Counted from the first letter of the stretch, positions 26,541-36,147 are shown. The stretch is DNA of 64,000 nt from G963667855 sp963667855 (GCA_963667855.2 CAXXKI010000013.1:62001-126000), one strand, 5' to 3'. The notes: generated by a model not told the origin, from the letters alone. Numbers and translations: made by a program.

Positions 26541-28301
26541 TCAGAAATTTTCCCTTATGTATTCTATGGTTGGTAAAGTGTCCGCTCCATCGCTCAGACC
26601 TTCTGCCTGTAATACGTGAATAAGGATTTTTTCCGAGAATCCGCTCACCAGGTTTACAGCTGTCGCATTTGCTGGAACCACGGCCTGACCGTAACCAACC
26701 AGGTCTATACTGTGCAGCCAGACGTTCTTGTTAATTGCCTTACGGTACTTGTAGTATTCGGGGGCTAACTCCCTCTCAGAGCAATAGTGAGAGTTCCAAC
26801 ACTGCATATCTGACAGCAGGATGACCCGGTCTACTTTGATTCGCTGTTCACGCAATTTCTGGAAAATCCGGTAGCCGTTAGTAGCGTAGCCACAGGTATC
26901 GGCACACTCTACGCGTTGCATATTGGTGATCACATCGTCGTGACGCCGCAGATTAACCTCGGCAACGTCAGTGCCAAATGCCCATACCAGCGGCCGCTCG
27001 CAAGCCTTGGCTGCCATCACACACAACAGGTTCGCGGCGTCGGCTGCCGACACCAGACTGTTGCGGCTTACCGCCTGTTGCATCGAGCCGCTGTTGTCAG
27101 CCGCTATCAGGGTGGTACCCGGAATGCGAGGGATTGATTTACAGGCCTCAAGCATCGCCCGGTTTAGAGCTTCCAGCAATCGGTCCTTACTATCACTATC
27201 GACGTTTTCCGATAGAGACGAGCGATAACGAGTACCCCAGTAAACTCTAAAGGGACTGACAGAGTGATTTTCAGTGATCGATCGGTAGGCGCTAAGGAAC
27301 CTGAACGGCAGTTGCTTACTGGTGGTAACGTTTTCCTCGATATGCCGAGCCGCTTTTTCCACCAAGTCGAATCGAACATGTGCGTTCAGGATATTACGAA
27401 GGTTTCTCAACAATGCCATATAGCCGATAAGTTTTTCTTCAAGAATGAACTCCCAGACTTCACGCTTGTTGCCAAACTGGCTCAGCAGCACCTCCCAGGT
27501 TGCTTTCGCCTTACGTGCAAGAAACCGGGCCTGCTCATCGAAGTAGTGCAATTGAGCTAAATCCTTACGGGCAGCGATCAGAGGCGTGGCAAACCTGTTT
27601 ACCACCTTGCGGTTTACCAGGTACTCGAAAACAGGTTGACTCAATGCCCGGTTCTTTCCTCGATCGATCATTAACAAGACGTCTGCAAAGGTCGGATGAT
27701 TGCGAGTATCGTAACGGAGCAGATCAAATTCGCTGAATTTTCCGAAGGCATCGGCCAACCCTCGTTTAAGGGAATTTGGTAAAGGACGCCCGAACAAGTG
27801 CATGTACGCGGCAAAAACCTGTCGCAACTCGTCGGCCCGGCAGATTATCTTCGAGCAGTATTCTCTGACGAACGGTTTTGTCTTTACCTGTGATGCCGCA
27901 ATTGCTAAAAGAACACAGGGAGTTGTACGAATGTTCATTTCCCGCCGAAGCCAGTGACCAATAGCCAGCACATCACGCGGGTGCTTGCTTCTGGCAACAG
28001 CTATTGCGGAGCTGAGTAATTCGCGACTGCGTAGAAAAAGGTTGTCTGTATTGTGTTTTTTAAACCCGGCATTTTGCAGATGGTGATTGATTTTTGCAGA
28101 ATGCTCCAAGTCCTTCAGTGAACCAGTCTCGGAATAATAGGTGGGTTCCTCGAGAAGCCCCACGCTCATAGTAATCATTTTTACGGCGGCATTCGGTTCG
28201 TCGTAACCCAGCCCTTTCGCCAAGTTTTCGCAGGCGTCCGGATGAGCCCGGAGTTTATCTATAGCGCCTCTGGATTTGCGTACAACCCCTAATTGTGCCA
28301 T
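26541..28301 (-). CDS. TROVE-domain (Ro60/Rsr-like) RNA-binding protein
   Basis: 586 residues from the ATG at 28301, chosen because GGGGAG lies upstream and because the longer GTG-started frame (28412) would translate a strong RNA hairpin. Residues up to about 340 form a helical-repeat TROVE region (for example ILSSAIAVARSKHP-like HEAT repeats and HPTFADVLLMIDRGKN). A vWA-like domain with MIDAS D-N-S-G-S at about residue 390 and LLSDMQCW follows. This is the architecture of Ro60 and bacterial Rsr, ring proteins that bind Y RNAs and misfolded RNAs. A tRNA-like hairpin sits 20 bases upstream. Confidence 0.82.
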   Translation of the reverse strand: MAQLGVVRKSRGAIDKLRAHPDACENLAKGLGYDEPNAAVKMITMSVGLLEEPTYYSETGSLKDLEHSAKINHHLQNAGFKKHNTDNLFLRSRELLSSAIAVARSKHPRDVLAIGHWLRREMNIRTTPCVLLAIAASQVKTKPFVREYCSKIICRADELRQVFAAYMHLFGRPLPNSLKRGLADAFGKFSEFDLLRYDTRNHPTFADVLLMIDRGKNRALSQPVFEYLVNRKVVNRFATPLIAARKDLAQLHYFDEQARFLARKAKATWEVLLSQFGNKREVWEFILEEKLIGYMALLRNLRNILNAHVRFDLVEKAARHIEENVTTSKQLPFRFLSAYRSITENHSVSPFRVYWGTRYRSSLSENVDSDSKDRLLEALNRAMLEACKSIPRIPGTTLIAADNSGSMQQAVSRNSLVSAADAANLLCVMAAKACERPLVWAFGTDVAEVNLRRHDDVITNMQRVECADTCGYATNGYRIFQKLREQRIKVDRVILLSDMQCWNSHYCSERELAPEYYKYRKAINKNVWLHSIDLVGYGQAVVPANATAVNLVSGFSEKILIHVLQAEGLSDGADTLPTIEYIRENF

Positions 28302-28320
28302 TTCTTTCTGCTCCCCTCTC

Positions 28321-28398
28321 ATTGGACCGGGAATCGAGTAATTGGCAACTGGATTACGATTCGAACATACCCCCGAACCAGTTGCTACTCGCACCAAT
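28321..28398 (-). ncRNA. Candidate Y-type RNA / tRNA-like hairpin upstream of the TROVE gene
   Basis: Three nested stems: ATTGG/CCAAT (28321-28325 with 28394-28398), CGAGTA/TACTCG (28335-28340 with 28386-28391) and GCAACTGG/CCAGTTGC (28345-28352 with 28378-28385), 19 bp in all. On the minus strand the apical loop contains a T-arm mimic: stem TATG/CGTA around the canonical seven-base T-loop TTCGAAT (28355-28369). Bacterial YrlA-type Y RNAs carry a tRNA-like domain and are encoded next to rsr. This one lies directly upstream of the TROVE gene on the same strand. A regulatory 5' leader is the main alternative. Confidence 0.5.
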
Positions 28399-28712
28399 CC
28401 GTCTTCTTCCACTTTCTGCCATTAACCCCAATAAAACCTCTTATTATGTTTCTTCAGAGCCAGGATTCATAAGAATTCCGAGAACAAACACTGCGAGAAT
28501 AGCCAATTCGGGTTTCGCGTTGGGGGGATGAAGTATCCCGAATTTGCACTGCGCAGTTAAATTCGTTTACGGGTCTTACGAGTACAGTGTTTTCTCAGGC
28601 AGCTCTGGTTCTTCACCTCCTTTCCCCGGGGTTGTTCTTGCGCCCGTTACAGCATGATATGGTATGTGCATAATGCTGTATTACCGTTTTCTGCAAAGGG
28701 AGGAGCAGTCCG
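28399..28712. other. Upstream region of the TROVE gene, interrupted by the IS4 element
   Basis: No intact gene. AATTCGGG (28506-28513) and CCCGAATT (28536-28543) form an 8-bp dyad. A strong AAAGGAGG lies on the minus strand near 28615-28625 without a start codon after it. Joined to 30387 and beyond (IS4 removed), the minus strand would encode a 44-residue peptide starting MSEDWINKIAIT with AAGGA before its ATG. Confidence 0.4.
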
Positions 28713-30375
28713 GAATGGCACTGCCGTCGCCAAGTTCTGATATTTCAGGCAGTTATGGTTTTTCTAATTCTCTTTTCAATACTTCCCTTGGTTTTTGCAT
28801 TAGAGGATACCTGTGTCGTCGGCGTTTCAATACCCGCGGTTCCATCCGGCCGGGCCGGTTTCCCACTTCGTTCGAAGCTATCTGTACAAGCATCGCGTTC
28901 CTCATTGCCTCCGGGTTAGTGATTGTTTTAGTTGACCAGAGTATCCATGAAGACAGAATATTCTGACAGGCACCGGTGAAACTCAAGCGGCGCGGCTGCT
29001 TATCGTGTTTCATCGCGGCTACGACTATTACCCGTCGAACAAGATTATATGCCAGAAGTGTTACCCATAACTCTCTTAAAATCATCTCCGGCGTTTTACA
29101 GCGAAGGTGGTCCAGACTGAGCGGATGTTTGATCAAGCGAATATCCAACTCCACATTCCAGCGGTGGCCGTACAACTCCGAGATGTCGTTTTTGGAATAC
29201 GATTCCGCGTCGGTAAGAGTGGTAACCACAACTATGGATTCCACCCTGCTTGATTGTGGTATCTCAAATCTCAGTTCACGCAAGGTGATTGTTTCCGGTA
29301 TCTGGGAATAAACTTCATCGGTCATCCACTTTGGACATTGGGGGCGCTGCCAAGTAATCAAATGGTCATCCTTGCCCAGGCTTGTACCCAGGTGAAAATC
29401 AATAGTTCGACGCTGATGAACTCTCGCACAAACATCTATTCCTCGAAGGGATAATAATCCCAGCATCATGTACGAGCAGAAAAACCTGTCGAAGACGGCC
29501 ACATCACCTTCATCGAAAACTTCGATTATGTCCCGCAACAAGGCTAATTCGCTGGTTGCCTTTCCCACGTAGGGACCAACAGCCAGATCGCACACGCTTG
29601 CAGTGGCCAGCGAAACCACCGCACAGGCCCGGGCAATTGGTAAACCAACACCGGGTATCTGTGAGGGATTTTGCGGAAACACCGCCTGGTTTTCGGGAGT
29701 ATCGGGCATGGTAAAGGTGAATCCGTCCACGAGCTTCGCGTGGTGGCCTTTCCATAGCCAGTTCCGATTGCATTTGTCTTCCATCCGCTTGGCCGATTCA
29801 GTCACCAGACGACGCAAAGCGGGGAGACTAAGTTTTGCTCGAGCTCTACAGTAATCGCCGGTATCGCCTGAGGGCGGCTTGTATCCGGTTTGCATCATAT
29901 ACGCGGCGATGTTGTCGACCGCGGAGGTGCAGGCCGCCTCCTTGCCATCGCGCAACACCTGGGCAAGGAAAGCCCAAAGAGTGATCTCCGTGGAAAACAC
30001 TTTATCTTCCGCGAATAGAGCATCTTCGTCGTCAAAAGCCTTCTTGATTGATCGAGCATCGAGAACGTCAGAGAACGGCAAGCCCGCACCGTGTAGAAAA
30101 GAATCGGCGATAATATCGAATTCGTTCTTGTGTCCCGCATTTTGCTTGTATATTTTGGACATGATAAACCCTCCTTGGCTTAATCGGCAAGCAAGCCAAG
30201 GAGGGCCAAAAACAATATCGGCCAAGGAAGGCCAAAAACATGATCGCATTTTGACGAATGCGGATCAAGAAAAAACGCGGAAAGAAAAAAGTTTCAAAAT
30301 ACTTCCGTTGTGCGCGATGGCTTCGCGCCCGCTTAACGAGAGCATAGATCAGGGAATACCACGGCAGTGCCATTC
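28713..30375 (-). mobile_element. IS4-family element, 1663 bp, with 11-bp target duplication
   Basis: Perfect 14-bp inverted ends GAATGGCACTGCCG at 28713 and, inverted, at 30375. The 11-bp direct repeat GGAGCAGTCCG is at 28702-28712 and 30376-30386, within the 10-12 bp expected for IS4/IS231-type elements. One intact transposase gene is inside, so the insertion looks recent. Confidence 0.93.
28753..30162 (-). CDS. IS4-family transposase
   Basis: 469 residues from ATG 30162, which has AAGGAGG upstream; the in-frame extension to 30249 overlaps IS-end repeats and is unlikely. Catalytic marks: first Asp in KLVDGFTFTMPDT, second in AVFDRFFCSYMML, and the IS4 YREK box in YGHRWNVELDIRLIKH (Y-x2-R-x3-E-x6-K). 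The gene ends 40 bases inside the left terminal repeat. The frame is intact. Confidence 0.93.
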   Translation of the reverse strand: MSKIYKQNAGHKNEFDIIADSFLHGAGLPFSDVLDARSIKKAFDDEDALFAEDKVFSTEITLWAFLAQVLRDGKEAACTSAVDNIAAYMMQTGYKPPSGDTGDYCRARAKLSLPALRRLVTESAKRMEDKCNRNWLWKGHHAKLVDGFTFTMPDTPENQAVFPQNPSQIPGVGLPIARACAVVSLATASVCDLAVGPYVGKATSELALLRDIIEVFDEGDVAVFDRFFCSYMMLGLLSLRGIDVCARVHQRRTIDFHLGTSLGKDDHLITWQRPQCPKWMTDEVYSQIPETITLRELRFEIPQSSRVESIVVVTTLTDAESYSKNDISELYGHRWNVELDIRLIKHPLSLDHLRCKTPEMILRELWVTLLAYNLVRRVIVVAAMKHDKQPRRLSFTGACQNILSSWILWSTKTITNPEAMRNAMLVQIASNEVGNRPGRMEPRVLKRRRHRYPLMQKPREVLKRELEKP

Positions 30376-30386
30376 GGAGCAGTCCG

Positions 30387-31103
30387 GTTATCGCAATTTT
30401 ATTAATCCAATCTTCACTCATACTTTCCTTAACATCTACAAGAGATCTTTTAACCTGGTACCGGAAAAACGAACAGTAAATGCCCGGGGAGGCCGCAGCG
30501 AGAATAATCGATACAGGCTGAGTATCTGGTTTTCACATACGCTACTGTATTGTGAAATTGGAAAGCACTGCAGGCGATTACGCCGTGTAGTGCTTTCCCG
30601 GCGGGGAGAAGTAGCCAGCATCGGCACTGCGCTGCGGTTTTTCTTTCCGGACAGATTCATCACAAACAAGCATTCCTTAGAAATAATCTCAAACCAGCGT
30701 CCGTTTTCGGGCGCACCATCTCCAGTCTCGCACCAGGCGATCCGCATGAATTCCGCGCACAAACCATCCGTATACCCCTTTGGGATTAACAGAATCGCGC
30801 GTTTTTGTAACCGAACGAATAACACCGCACCCGCAAGCCAACTTCTGATTATCTAAAATCAGAAACTACCTGCCGGGCACAGCCAATGTTCAGTTAAGCT
30901 ATTTAAAGGTGAGAATTAGAGAAGCCTCAGTCGTTAACCAATGACCGCATTAGTCAACAATCGCTTCACACTGCACCTTAGCGTTTTCTAAAGGAATTTT
31001 TCATCAGGATTGCTCTCTTTCCCTCATCCATATTTCCCCACTCCCGCTTCTAATATATACCAGTATCGAGTCCTGTCAAGCACTTCTTTAGTTTTTCGGA
31101 TAT
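30387..31103. other. Region between the IS4 and IS21 elements, no gene assigned
   Basis: About 700 bases. A 129-codon minus-strand frame at 30436-30825 has no RBS and an Arg-rich, motif-free translation, so I do not call it a gene. An 8-bp hairpin TTCTGATT/AATCAGAA lies at about 30843-30864. A promoter-like pair is described separately. Confidence 0.4.
31051..31079 (-). promoter_or_regulatory. Sigma-70-like promoter, minus strand
   Basis: TTGACA (31074-31079, minus strand) and TATATT (31052-31057) with a 16-base spacer, both close to consensus. It points towards the TROVE/vWA genes, which would lie about 1.1 kb downstream once the IS4 element is removed. Confidence 0.4.
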
Positions 31104-31269
31104 TGTCGCCGGGCGGGTTAAAACCAACCACTTGTGGGCGGGTTAAAATCGGCCAGTGTTAATGTTTCCTATACTTCATTCCATACACACTTTGCAAGTT
31201 CGAATCCTATGTGACTTTTCCTTTTTGGTTTTTCTTTAACAAAGAAGCTGCCGAGGCCTGCGGCTCGGG

Positions 31270-31330
31270 ACCCTGTCGGCCGTCGCTCGCCCTGTTCGAG
31301 CGGAGCGAGTGGGCGACGGCCGATAGGGTG
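31270..31330. repeat. GC-rich imperfect hairpin downstream of istB
   Basis: CCCTGTCGGCCGTCGCTCGCCC pairs, with one mismatch and a small bulge, with GGGCGACGGCCGATAGGG further right. It lies between istB and the left IS21 end and could end istAB transcription, although no T-tract follows. Confidence 0.45.
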
Positions 31331-31392
31331 GGACGCAGGCTGCCTGCGGACGGGCTCCCCGAGGTTTGAGCAACGAGGCATAAATACCGGAA

Positions 31393-32157
31393 TCATTCGG
31401 AACTATCCTCCTTTTCGGGTTTACTGGAAGGTTGTTTGTTTTTCAGTCGGTAGCTCTTGCCGGTAATCGTGATAATCTCGGCATGATGGAGGAACCGGTC
31501 AAGGATGGCAGTGGCCGACGGCACGTCGCCGATCAGTTTGCCCCAATCCTCCAGCGGCCTGTTTGAAGTCATCATCGTAGATCGCAGTTCGTATCGTCTC
31601 ATGATTATCTCGAACAGGTACTCGCCCGACCGCTTGGGCAGTTGCTTCATCCCCATATCATCAACGATCAGCAGGTCTGGTTTAAGGTATCGGTTCAGCA
31701 CCTTCTCCTCACCCCCGAGAGCTTCGTCATGCAGGAAGTCCCGCACCACGTCAAAGATCGATCGGTACAGCACGGTAAACCCCGACTTGATGGCATGATA
31801 GCCCAATGCCTGCACCAGGTGACTCTTTCCGGTACCCGGCGGACCAAGCAGTAGCACGTCGCGGCCCTCTCGTATAAACCGGCAGGTCGCCAGGTCGTAA
31901 ACCTGTTTCTTCTTGATCGATGGGTTGAAAGCGAAGTCGAAGTCTTCCAGCGTACGCTGTTCACGGAACAATGCGGCTTTTGTCCGCCGATTCATCGATC
32001 GATCCGCTCGGACGGCCAGTTCATCCTGAAGGATCAACTCCAGGAACTCTGCATGGTTCTAACTGTGGCCAGCCGCTTCCTGCAATCGCACATCCAGTGT
32101 CTGGATCAATCCTGACAGCCGTAGTTTTTTCAATGTACTCTGTAACGTCTCGTTCAT
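31393..32157 (-). pseudogene. istB: istB, IS21 ATPase helper, with in-frame amber codon
   Basis: IstB is the AAA+ ATPase that assists IstA in IS21 transposition. The Walker A motif LLGPPGTGKSHL and Walker B LLIVDDMGM are intact. The natural start is ATG 32157, which overlaps the istA stop (ATGA). An in-frame TAG at 32059-32061 interrupts the product after MNETLQ...EAAGHS, about residue 33. The same frame then continues NHAEFLELILQDELAV to 31393. A single-base change (such as TTG to TAG) would account for it. Restart after the stop could still give a 214-residue ATPase lacking the N-terminal IstA-interacting part. Confidence 0.8.
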
Positions 32158-33708
32158 GTATATTGCTCCTGAGTAAAGGCCGTATGCACCAACTGGCTGT
32201 AGTCGGACACTGGCCTGATAATGGGATGCTCATCTATAAACTCGAATTTTTCCTGTTGATCGCCTTTGCGTTTGATCAGTTGGCGAATAGTTCGCAGTCG
32301 GTATGCCCCATGAGATAAAGCCGTTTCGCAAGCCTGTTCGATCGAATCGCCTGAATGTTTCTTGGATAAACTCAATAGCCCCAGCAAAACCCGCACACCT
32401 TCGACACCACGCTGTTCGATCATCGATTCAGCCCAACTACCTGCATGCGGACCAATGGTGCGGGCTTTGATCAGCAGTTTGACTGCACCTTGTTCCACGC
32501 CTGAACGTTTCTCCTCCAGGATATTCCGTGGCTTCTCGCTGAATTGCCCCGGTTCATGTTTAACATGATATTCGAGCTGTTCAAGGCGATGGTTGAAAAT
32601 ACGCACCGTATGACTGTCCCATCGTGCCCATACCGATCTGCCCACGTATTCCGGCGGTACTGAGTAGTAGGCCTTGTCCACCTCGACGTATCCGTCACGA
32701 CCAACCTTACGCTTCGACTCTCTGAATGATGGGAATCTGCCAACCGGCAAGGGATTGAGTGCTTCGCGTTCATTCTCCTCAAAGCACTTCTTTACCTGCC
32801 TGCGAGTAGTGCCGTGTATACGGGTGTCGGCCACTCCTTTTTCCCAACGAAGCAGATAGAGATTCTGCTCGGCCAGACTGGCGAACTTTTTGCCCTTTAG
32901 TGCGTTGTTCTGAACATAGTCGATACCACGTTCAACTTTGCCCTTGTGTCGAGGCGTTCGTGGTTTGGTGGGAAGAATCACCGTTCCGTAATGCGTGGCG
33001 AAAGACTGGATCTTCGGATTGAGTTCCGGATCGTACCAGTCGGCCTTGGTCACTGCGGCTTTTAGATTGTCGATCACCAGCGTCTTTGGTGCACCGCCGA
33101 AGTGGATGAAGGCATTCTCCAGGCAACGGATGAAGTTTTCTGTTGTCTGGTGGTAGACTGCTTCGCTGTAAGCTTTGCGGGAATGACTTAAGACGATGCG
33201 AAATACGTAAGTCTTTCGTCGCCCGGTTTTTACGCCAATAGGTAACGGCTGATCTTTCGGAGTTACTACCCAGGCCCCAGTGCCGAAGTCTACCTGAGCT
33301 TCTTCACCTGGAGCACACTCCATTCGTCTGAACGGCAGAGGCCGGGATTTGCCAAGGCTTCGAACAAAACGCTTGACACTGTCATAGCTAACATCGGCTT
33401 CGTGTTCGTACCTCAGGTCCTGCCAGATCCGCTGGCGACTTAAACCCTGATCCAGGCTCTTAATAATAATCTCGCGGTATGGTTCGCATTGGTTGGCAGG
33501 CCCCGAATTACCCGGATCACCCAGTTCATACCCGGTGGGCGGGTTTGGCCGATTTTGAACCTCCCACCCGGCGGGCGGGTTTGGCTGGTTTTGAACATCA
33601 GAGCCGGTGGGCGGGTTTGGCTGGGTTTGAATGCTGCCGGCAGAATTGCACTCTGAATCATTCGCCCGGATTAATCGGGCGTAACGAGCCACTGTGCCCC
33701 GATCAATA
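32154..33708 (-). pseudogene. istA: istA, IS21 transposase, main part (5' end separated by IS66)
   Basis: This is the catalytic part of IstA with a DDE core: Asp in EEAQVDFGTGAW, Asp in KTLVIDNLKAAVT, Glu in HKGKVERGIDYV. The N-terminal HTH is split by the IS66 element within the codons for ..IDR. The missing 5' piece is at 36221-36323. Precise removal of IS66 and one 8-bp repeat restores an open frame of 550 codons. Between HTH and catalytic core are three 12-residue repeats (QPNPP(T/A)GxxVQN) encoded at about 33530-33635, an unusual insert discussed in the findings. The start at 33716 is not real. Confidence 0.85.
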
Positions 33709-33779
33709 GTAAGCACTCGGTCTACTACACCCTTTAAGGTTTTGCGATTTAATCCGATGGGGATCAGTGATTGAGTTTG

Positions 33780-35372
33780 TCAGGATTTACTGGCAGCCAA
33801 CTGCTCGGTTTTCATGGCACCGGGGAGGAGGGTGGCCGGGTCGTCGCCTTGGGCGAGGCGATCGATGGTGTAGCGCAGGTATGCGAATGGGTCCAGTTCG
33901 TTCTGTTTGCAGGTGGCAACGACGGAATAGATTATCGCGGCCCGGTGACCTCCGGACTCGCTGCCGGCGAACATCCAGTTCTTTCGCCCGATCACCACGT
34001 GACGCATGGCCCGCTCCGAAGCGTTATTGTCCAAAGGCAGCGATGAATCTTCCAGAAACGCGTTTAGTGGTTTCCACTGATTGAGCATGTACGACACCGC
34101 TTTACCAACCGAACTCTTCGGTAAGACCTCCAGCGACCATGCTTCCGCACAAGTACGAATTTTATCTATCAGCGGTTTCGACTCGTCCTTACGAAGGGCC
34201 AGGTGCTCGTCTGCCCCGAAGTGTTTAACTGGAGCAGTCGTACCGGAAGCGCCTTGATCTACACCAGGATCAGTTGACTTTTCTATAGCTTCTATCGCTT
34301 TTCGTTCGACTTTGAAAAGATCCTGGATCAGCTTGAGCATCTGCCCGCAGCGTCTGCGATCATTCAGACGCGCGTCGTAATACTTCCGCCGAGCATGGGC
34401 CCAGCAACCTGCGCGTATTAAACCCTCAGACTTTACGATTTCTTCATAACCGCTATAGCCATCGGTGAGTAGTGTACCAGAGAATCCCGGCAAAAATCCG
34501 CTGGGGCCTGTCGCAGAACGCGTAGTGGTAAAATCATAGAGTACCAGACGCTGCGATTCGCAAAGATATGTCCACAGGTATCCGGTAGCCGCCTGCTTCC
34601 TGTCCGATTTCAACAGGTATGGCACTGTAGTCTCGTCTGCCTGGATCAACGAGCCGGCAAGTAACTGTTTTTTCAAGACTTCATAGATTGGCATAAGCAA
34701 GTCGGCCATGCGACCCACCCAGTCACACATAGTGGCCATGCTCACTTCCACACTGTGGCGACGAAGCATACCCTGAAGCCGGTTCAGAGGAATATGGTCG
34801 GCGTATTTACTGGTCAGCACGTGAGCCAGCAACCCCGGGCCTGCAATACCCTTATCTATGGGACGAGGTGGCATCGAGGCGATGTGTACCCCTTCTTCGC
34901 ATTTACGGCATGCATACTTCGGACGGATGTGCCTGCGCAAAAACAGGCTGCCCGGATTATACTCAAGCTCTTTGGTGACTTCCTCGCCGATTTTGTGCAT
35001 TTCCTTCCCGCAGCAGGGACAGTCGGTACTTTCCGGAGGATAAACGACATCTTCAGTGGGCAAGTCATCCGGCAAAGGTTTGCGGCCATGACCTTTTCGG
35101 CGGGTGTAGGTGATTTCTTCCTGCTGTGTTTCGTTTTGCAGTTGTTCCACCTGGGCAGTTAGCTCGTTAAAAAGCGATAACTGTGCAGGGTTGATCTTCT
35201 CCCCTTTACGACCGAAGAGCTTATGCTTGAGGAAAGCCAACTGCTCCTGCAGTTCCTTGATGCGATTTTCACGATCAGCCAGTTGTTCTTCCTGAACGAC
35301 AACCTTCTGGTGAGTCTCCATCACCAGGTGCTTGAGAGCGTCGATGTCGTTGGGAAGTTCACTAATCGTCAC
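33780..35372 (-). CDS. tnpC: IS66 transposase TnpC
   Basis: 530 residues, GTG start at 35372. Order of parts: N-terminal coiled coil (residues about 10-50), zinc-finger-like CPCCGKEM...CRKCEEG, the DDE core with Asp in LIQADETTVPYL, Asp in TDGYSGYEE and Glu in DNNASERAMR, and a C-terminal IS66 tail (SVVATCKQNELDPFAYLR). Length and layout match the family. It follows tnpB after about 80 bases. Confidence 0.95.
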   Translation of the reverse strand: MTISELPNDIDALKHLVMETHQKVVVQEEQLADRENRIKELQEQLAFLKHKLFGRKGEKINPAQLSLFNELTAQVEQLQNETQQEEITYTRRKGHGRKPLPDDLPTEDVVYPPESTDCPCCGKEMHKIGEEVTKELEYNPGSLFLRRHIRPKYACRKCEEGVHIASMPPRPIDKGIAGPGLLAHVLTSKYADHIPLNRLQGMLRRHSVEVSMATMCDWVGRMADLLMPIYEVLKKQLLAGSLIQADETTVPYLLKSDRKQAATGYLWTYLCESQRLVLYDFTTTRSATGPSGFLPGFSGTLLTDGYSGYEEIVKSEGLIRAGCWAHARRKYYDARLNDRRRCGQMLKLIQDLFKVERKAIEAIEKSTDPGVDQGASGTTAPVKHFGADEHLALRKDESKPLIDKIRTCAEAWSLEVLPKSSVGKAVSYMLNQWKPLNAFLEDSSLPLDNNASERAMRHVVIGRKNWMFAGSESGGHRAAIIYSVVATCKQNELDPFAYLRYTIDRLAQGDDPATLLPGAMKTEQLAASKS

Positions 35373-35455
35373 GAGCGGTCATCCTTATCTGCGGTTAAGG
35401 ATATCCGATTCGTATTATTATTACAAGCCGCAACTACGACTTTATTGTGAAATTC

Positions 35456-35821
35456 CTATGCCGTTTTGCGGGGAACGAAACGCGGACGACGCTTAGCATT
35501 ACTCAGATCGATTCCCTCAAGGATCAGGACCAGTTCCGCCGCTTCAACTTCCGCCCGATGCCCTGCGCGAAGCCTGTCGAGAGACTTCAATTGGAATCGC
35601 CCCTTCTCCAGCCGCTTGTACCACAGGCACAAACCAGAACGATCCCAGAAGAGCAACTTAACCCTGTCTCGGCGACGATTGAAGAAAACAAAGAGGTGAC
35701 CGGAGAGCGGATCTTCGCCGATCAATTCGCGAGTAGCCGCCGCGAGGCCATCGAACCCCTTTCGCATATCGGTTACTTCAAGGCAGATGAATACTCGGAC
35801 TGATGGAGGAAGCATTAACAT
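35456..35821 (-). CDS. tnpB: IS66 accessory protein TnpB
   Basis: 121 residues with the IS66 Orf2 signature: VFICLEVTDMRKGFDGLAA near the start, GHLFVFFNRRRDRVKLLFWDR and LCLWYKRLEKGRF. The gene overlaps the 3' end of tnpA by a few bases, which indicates translational coupling. It is required for IS66 transposition; its biochemical role is not well defined. Confidence 0.95.
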   Translation of the reverse strand: MLMLPPSVRVFICLEVTDMRKGFDGLAAATRELIGEDPLSGHLFVFFNRRRDRVKLLFWDRSGLCLWYKRLEKGRFQLKSLDRLRAGHRAEVEAAELVLILEGIDLSNAKRRPRFVPRKTA

Positions 35822-36147
35822 GGCTCGACCACCCGAATCAAACGCGATAGTGCCTGCTCATCGAAATCCTCGCTGACACGGATTGATCGTCCTGCACCGA
35901 GTACGATCTCGTAGGATGAATTGGAAACGCTGGTCGAAATCGGAACCTCGATGAACGGTAAGGTTTTACTTTTTGACGATAATCGCTCTCGTCCATTATC
36001 CGTACCGGCATCATCGGCCAGTCGCCGGATCCAGTAAGTCAGAGTATTGTAATTGAGACCACGGCGGCGACAGAATTCCGCCCGGTTTAAACCACTCGAC
36101 TTCAAGGACGAAATCTTACGTCCCCAGTACTCGCGACCGCCTGACAT
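35815..36147 (-). CDS. tnpA: IS66 accessory protein TnpA
   Basis: 110 residues with an N-terminal helix-turn-helix (SGLNRAEFCRRRGLNYNTLTYW) typical of IS66 Orf1, which binds the element's ends, followed by a short beta-rich tail (FIEVPISTSVSNSSYEIVL). It is the first gene of the IS66 operon, 73 bases inside the right end. Confidence 0.92.
   Translation of the reverse strand: MSGGREYWGRKISSLKSSGLNRAEFCRRRGLNYNTLTYWIRRLADDAGTDNGRERLSSKSKTLPFIEVPISTSVSNSSYEIVLGAGRSIRVSEDFDEQALSRLIRVVEPC

Noticed and set aside
30436..30825. 129-codon minus-strand frame between the IS4 and IS21 elements
   Set aside because: No RBS, Arg-rich composition, no motif, and no clear partner; could be chance.
31169..31396. 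75-codon frame left of istB
   Set aside because: Lies over a GC-rich hairpin in the IS21 non-coding end; no motif.
31393..32037. istB as an intact 214-residue gene
   Set aside because: The conserved N-terminus (MNETLQSTLKKLRLSGLI) is in the same frame upstream of a TAG, so the shorter frame is a truncated product.
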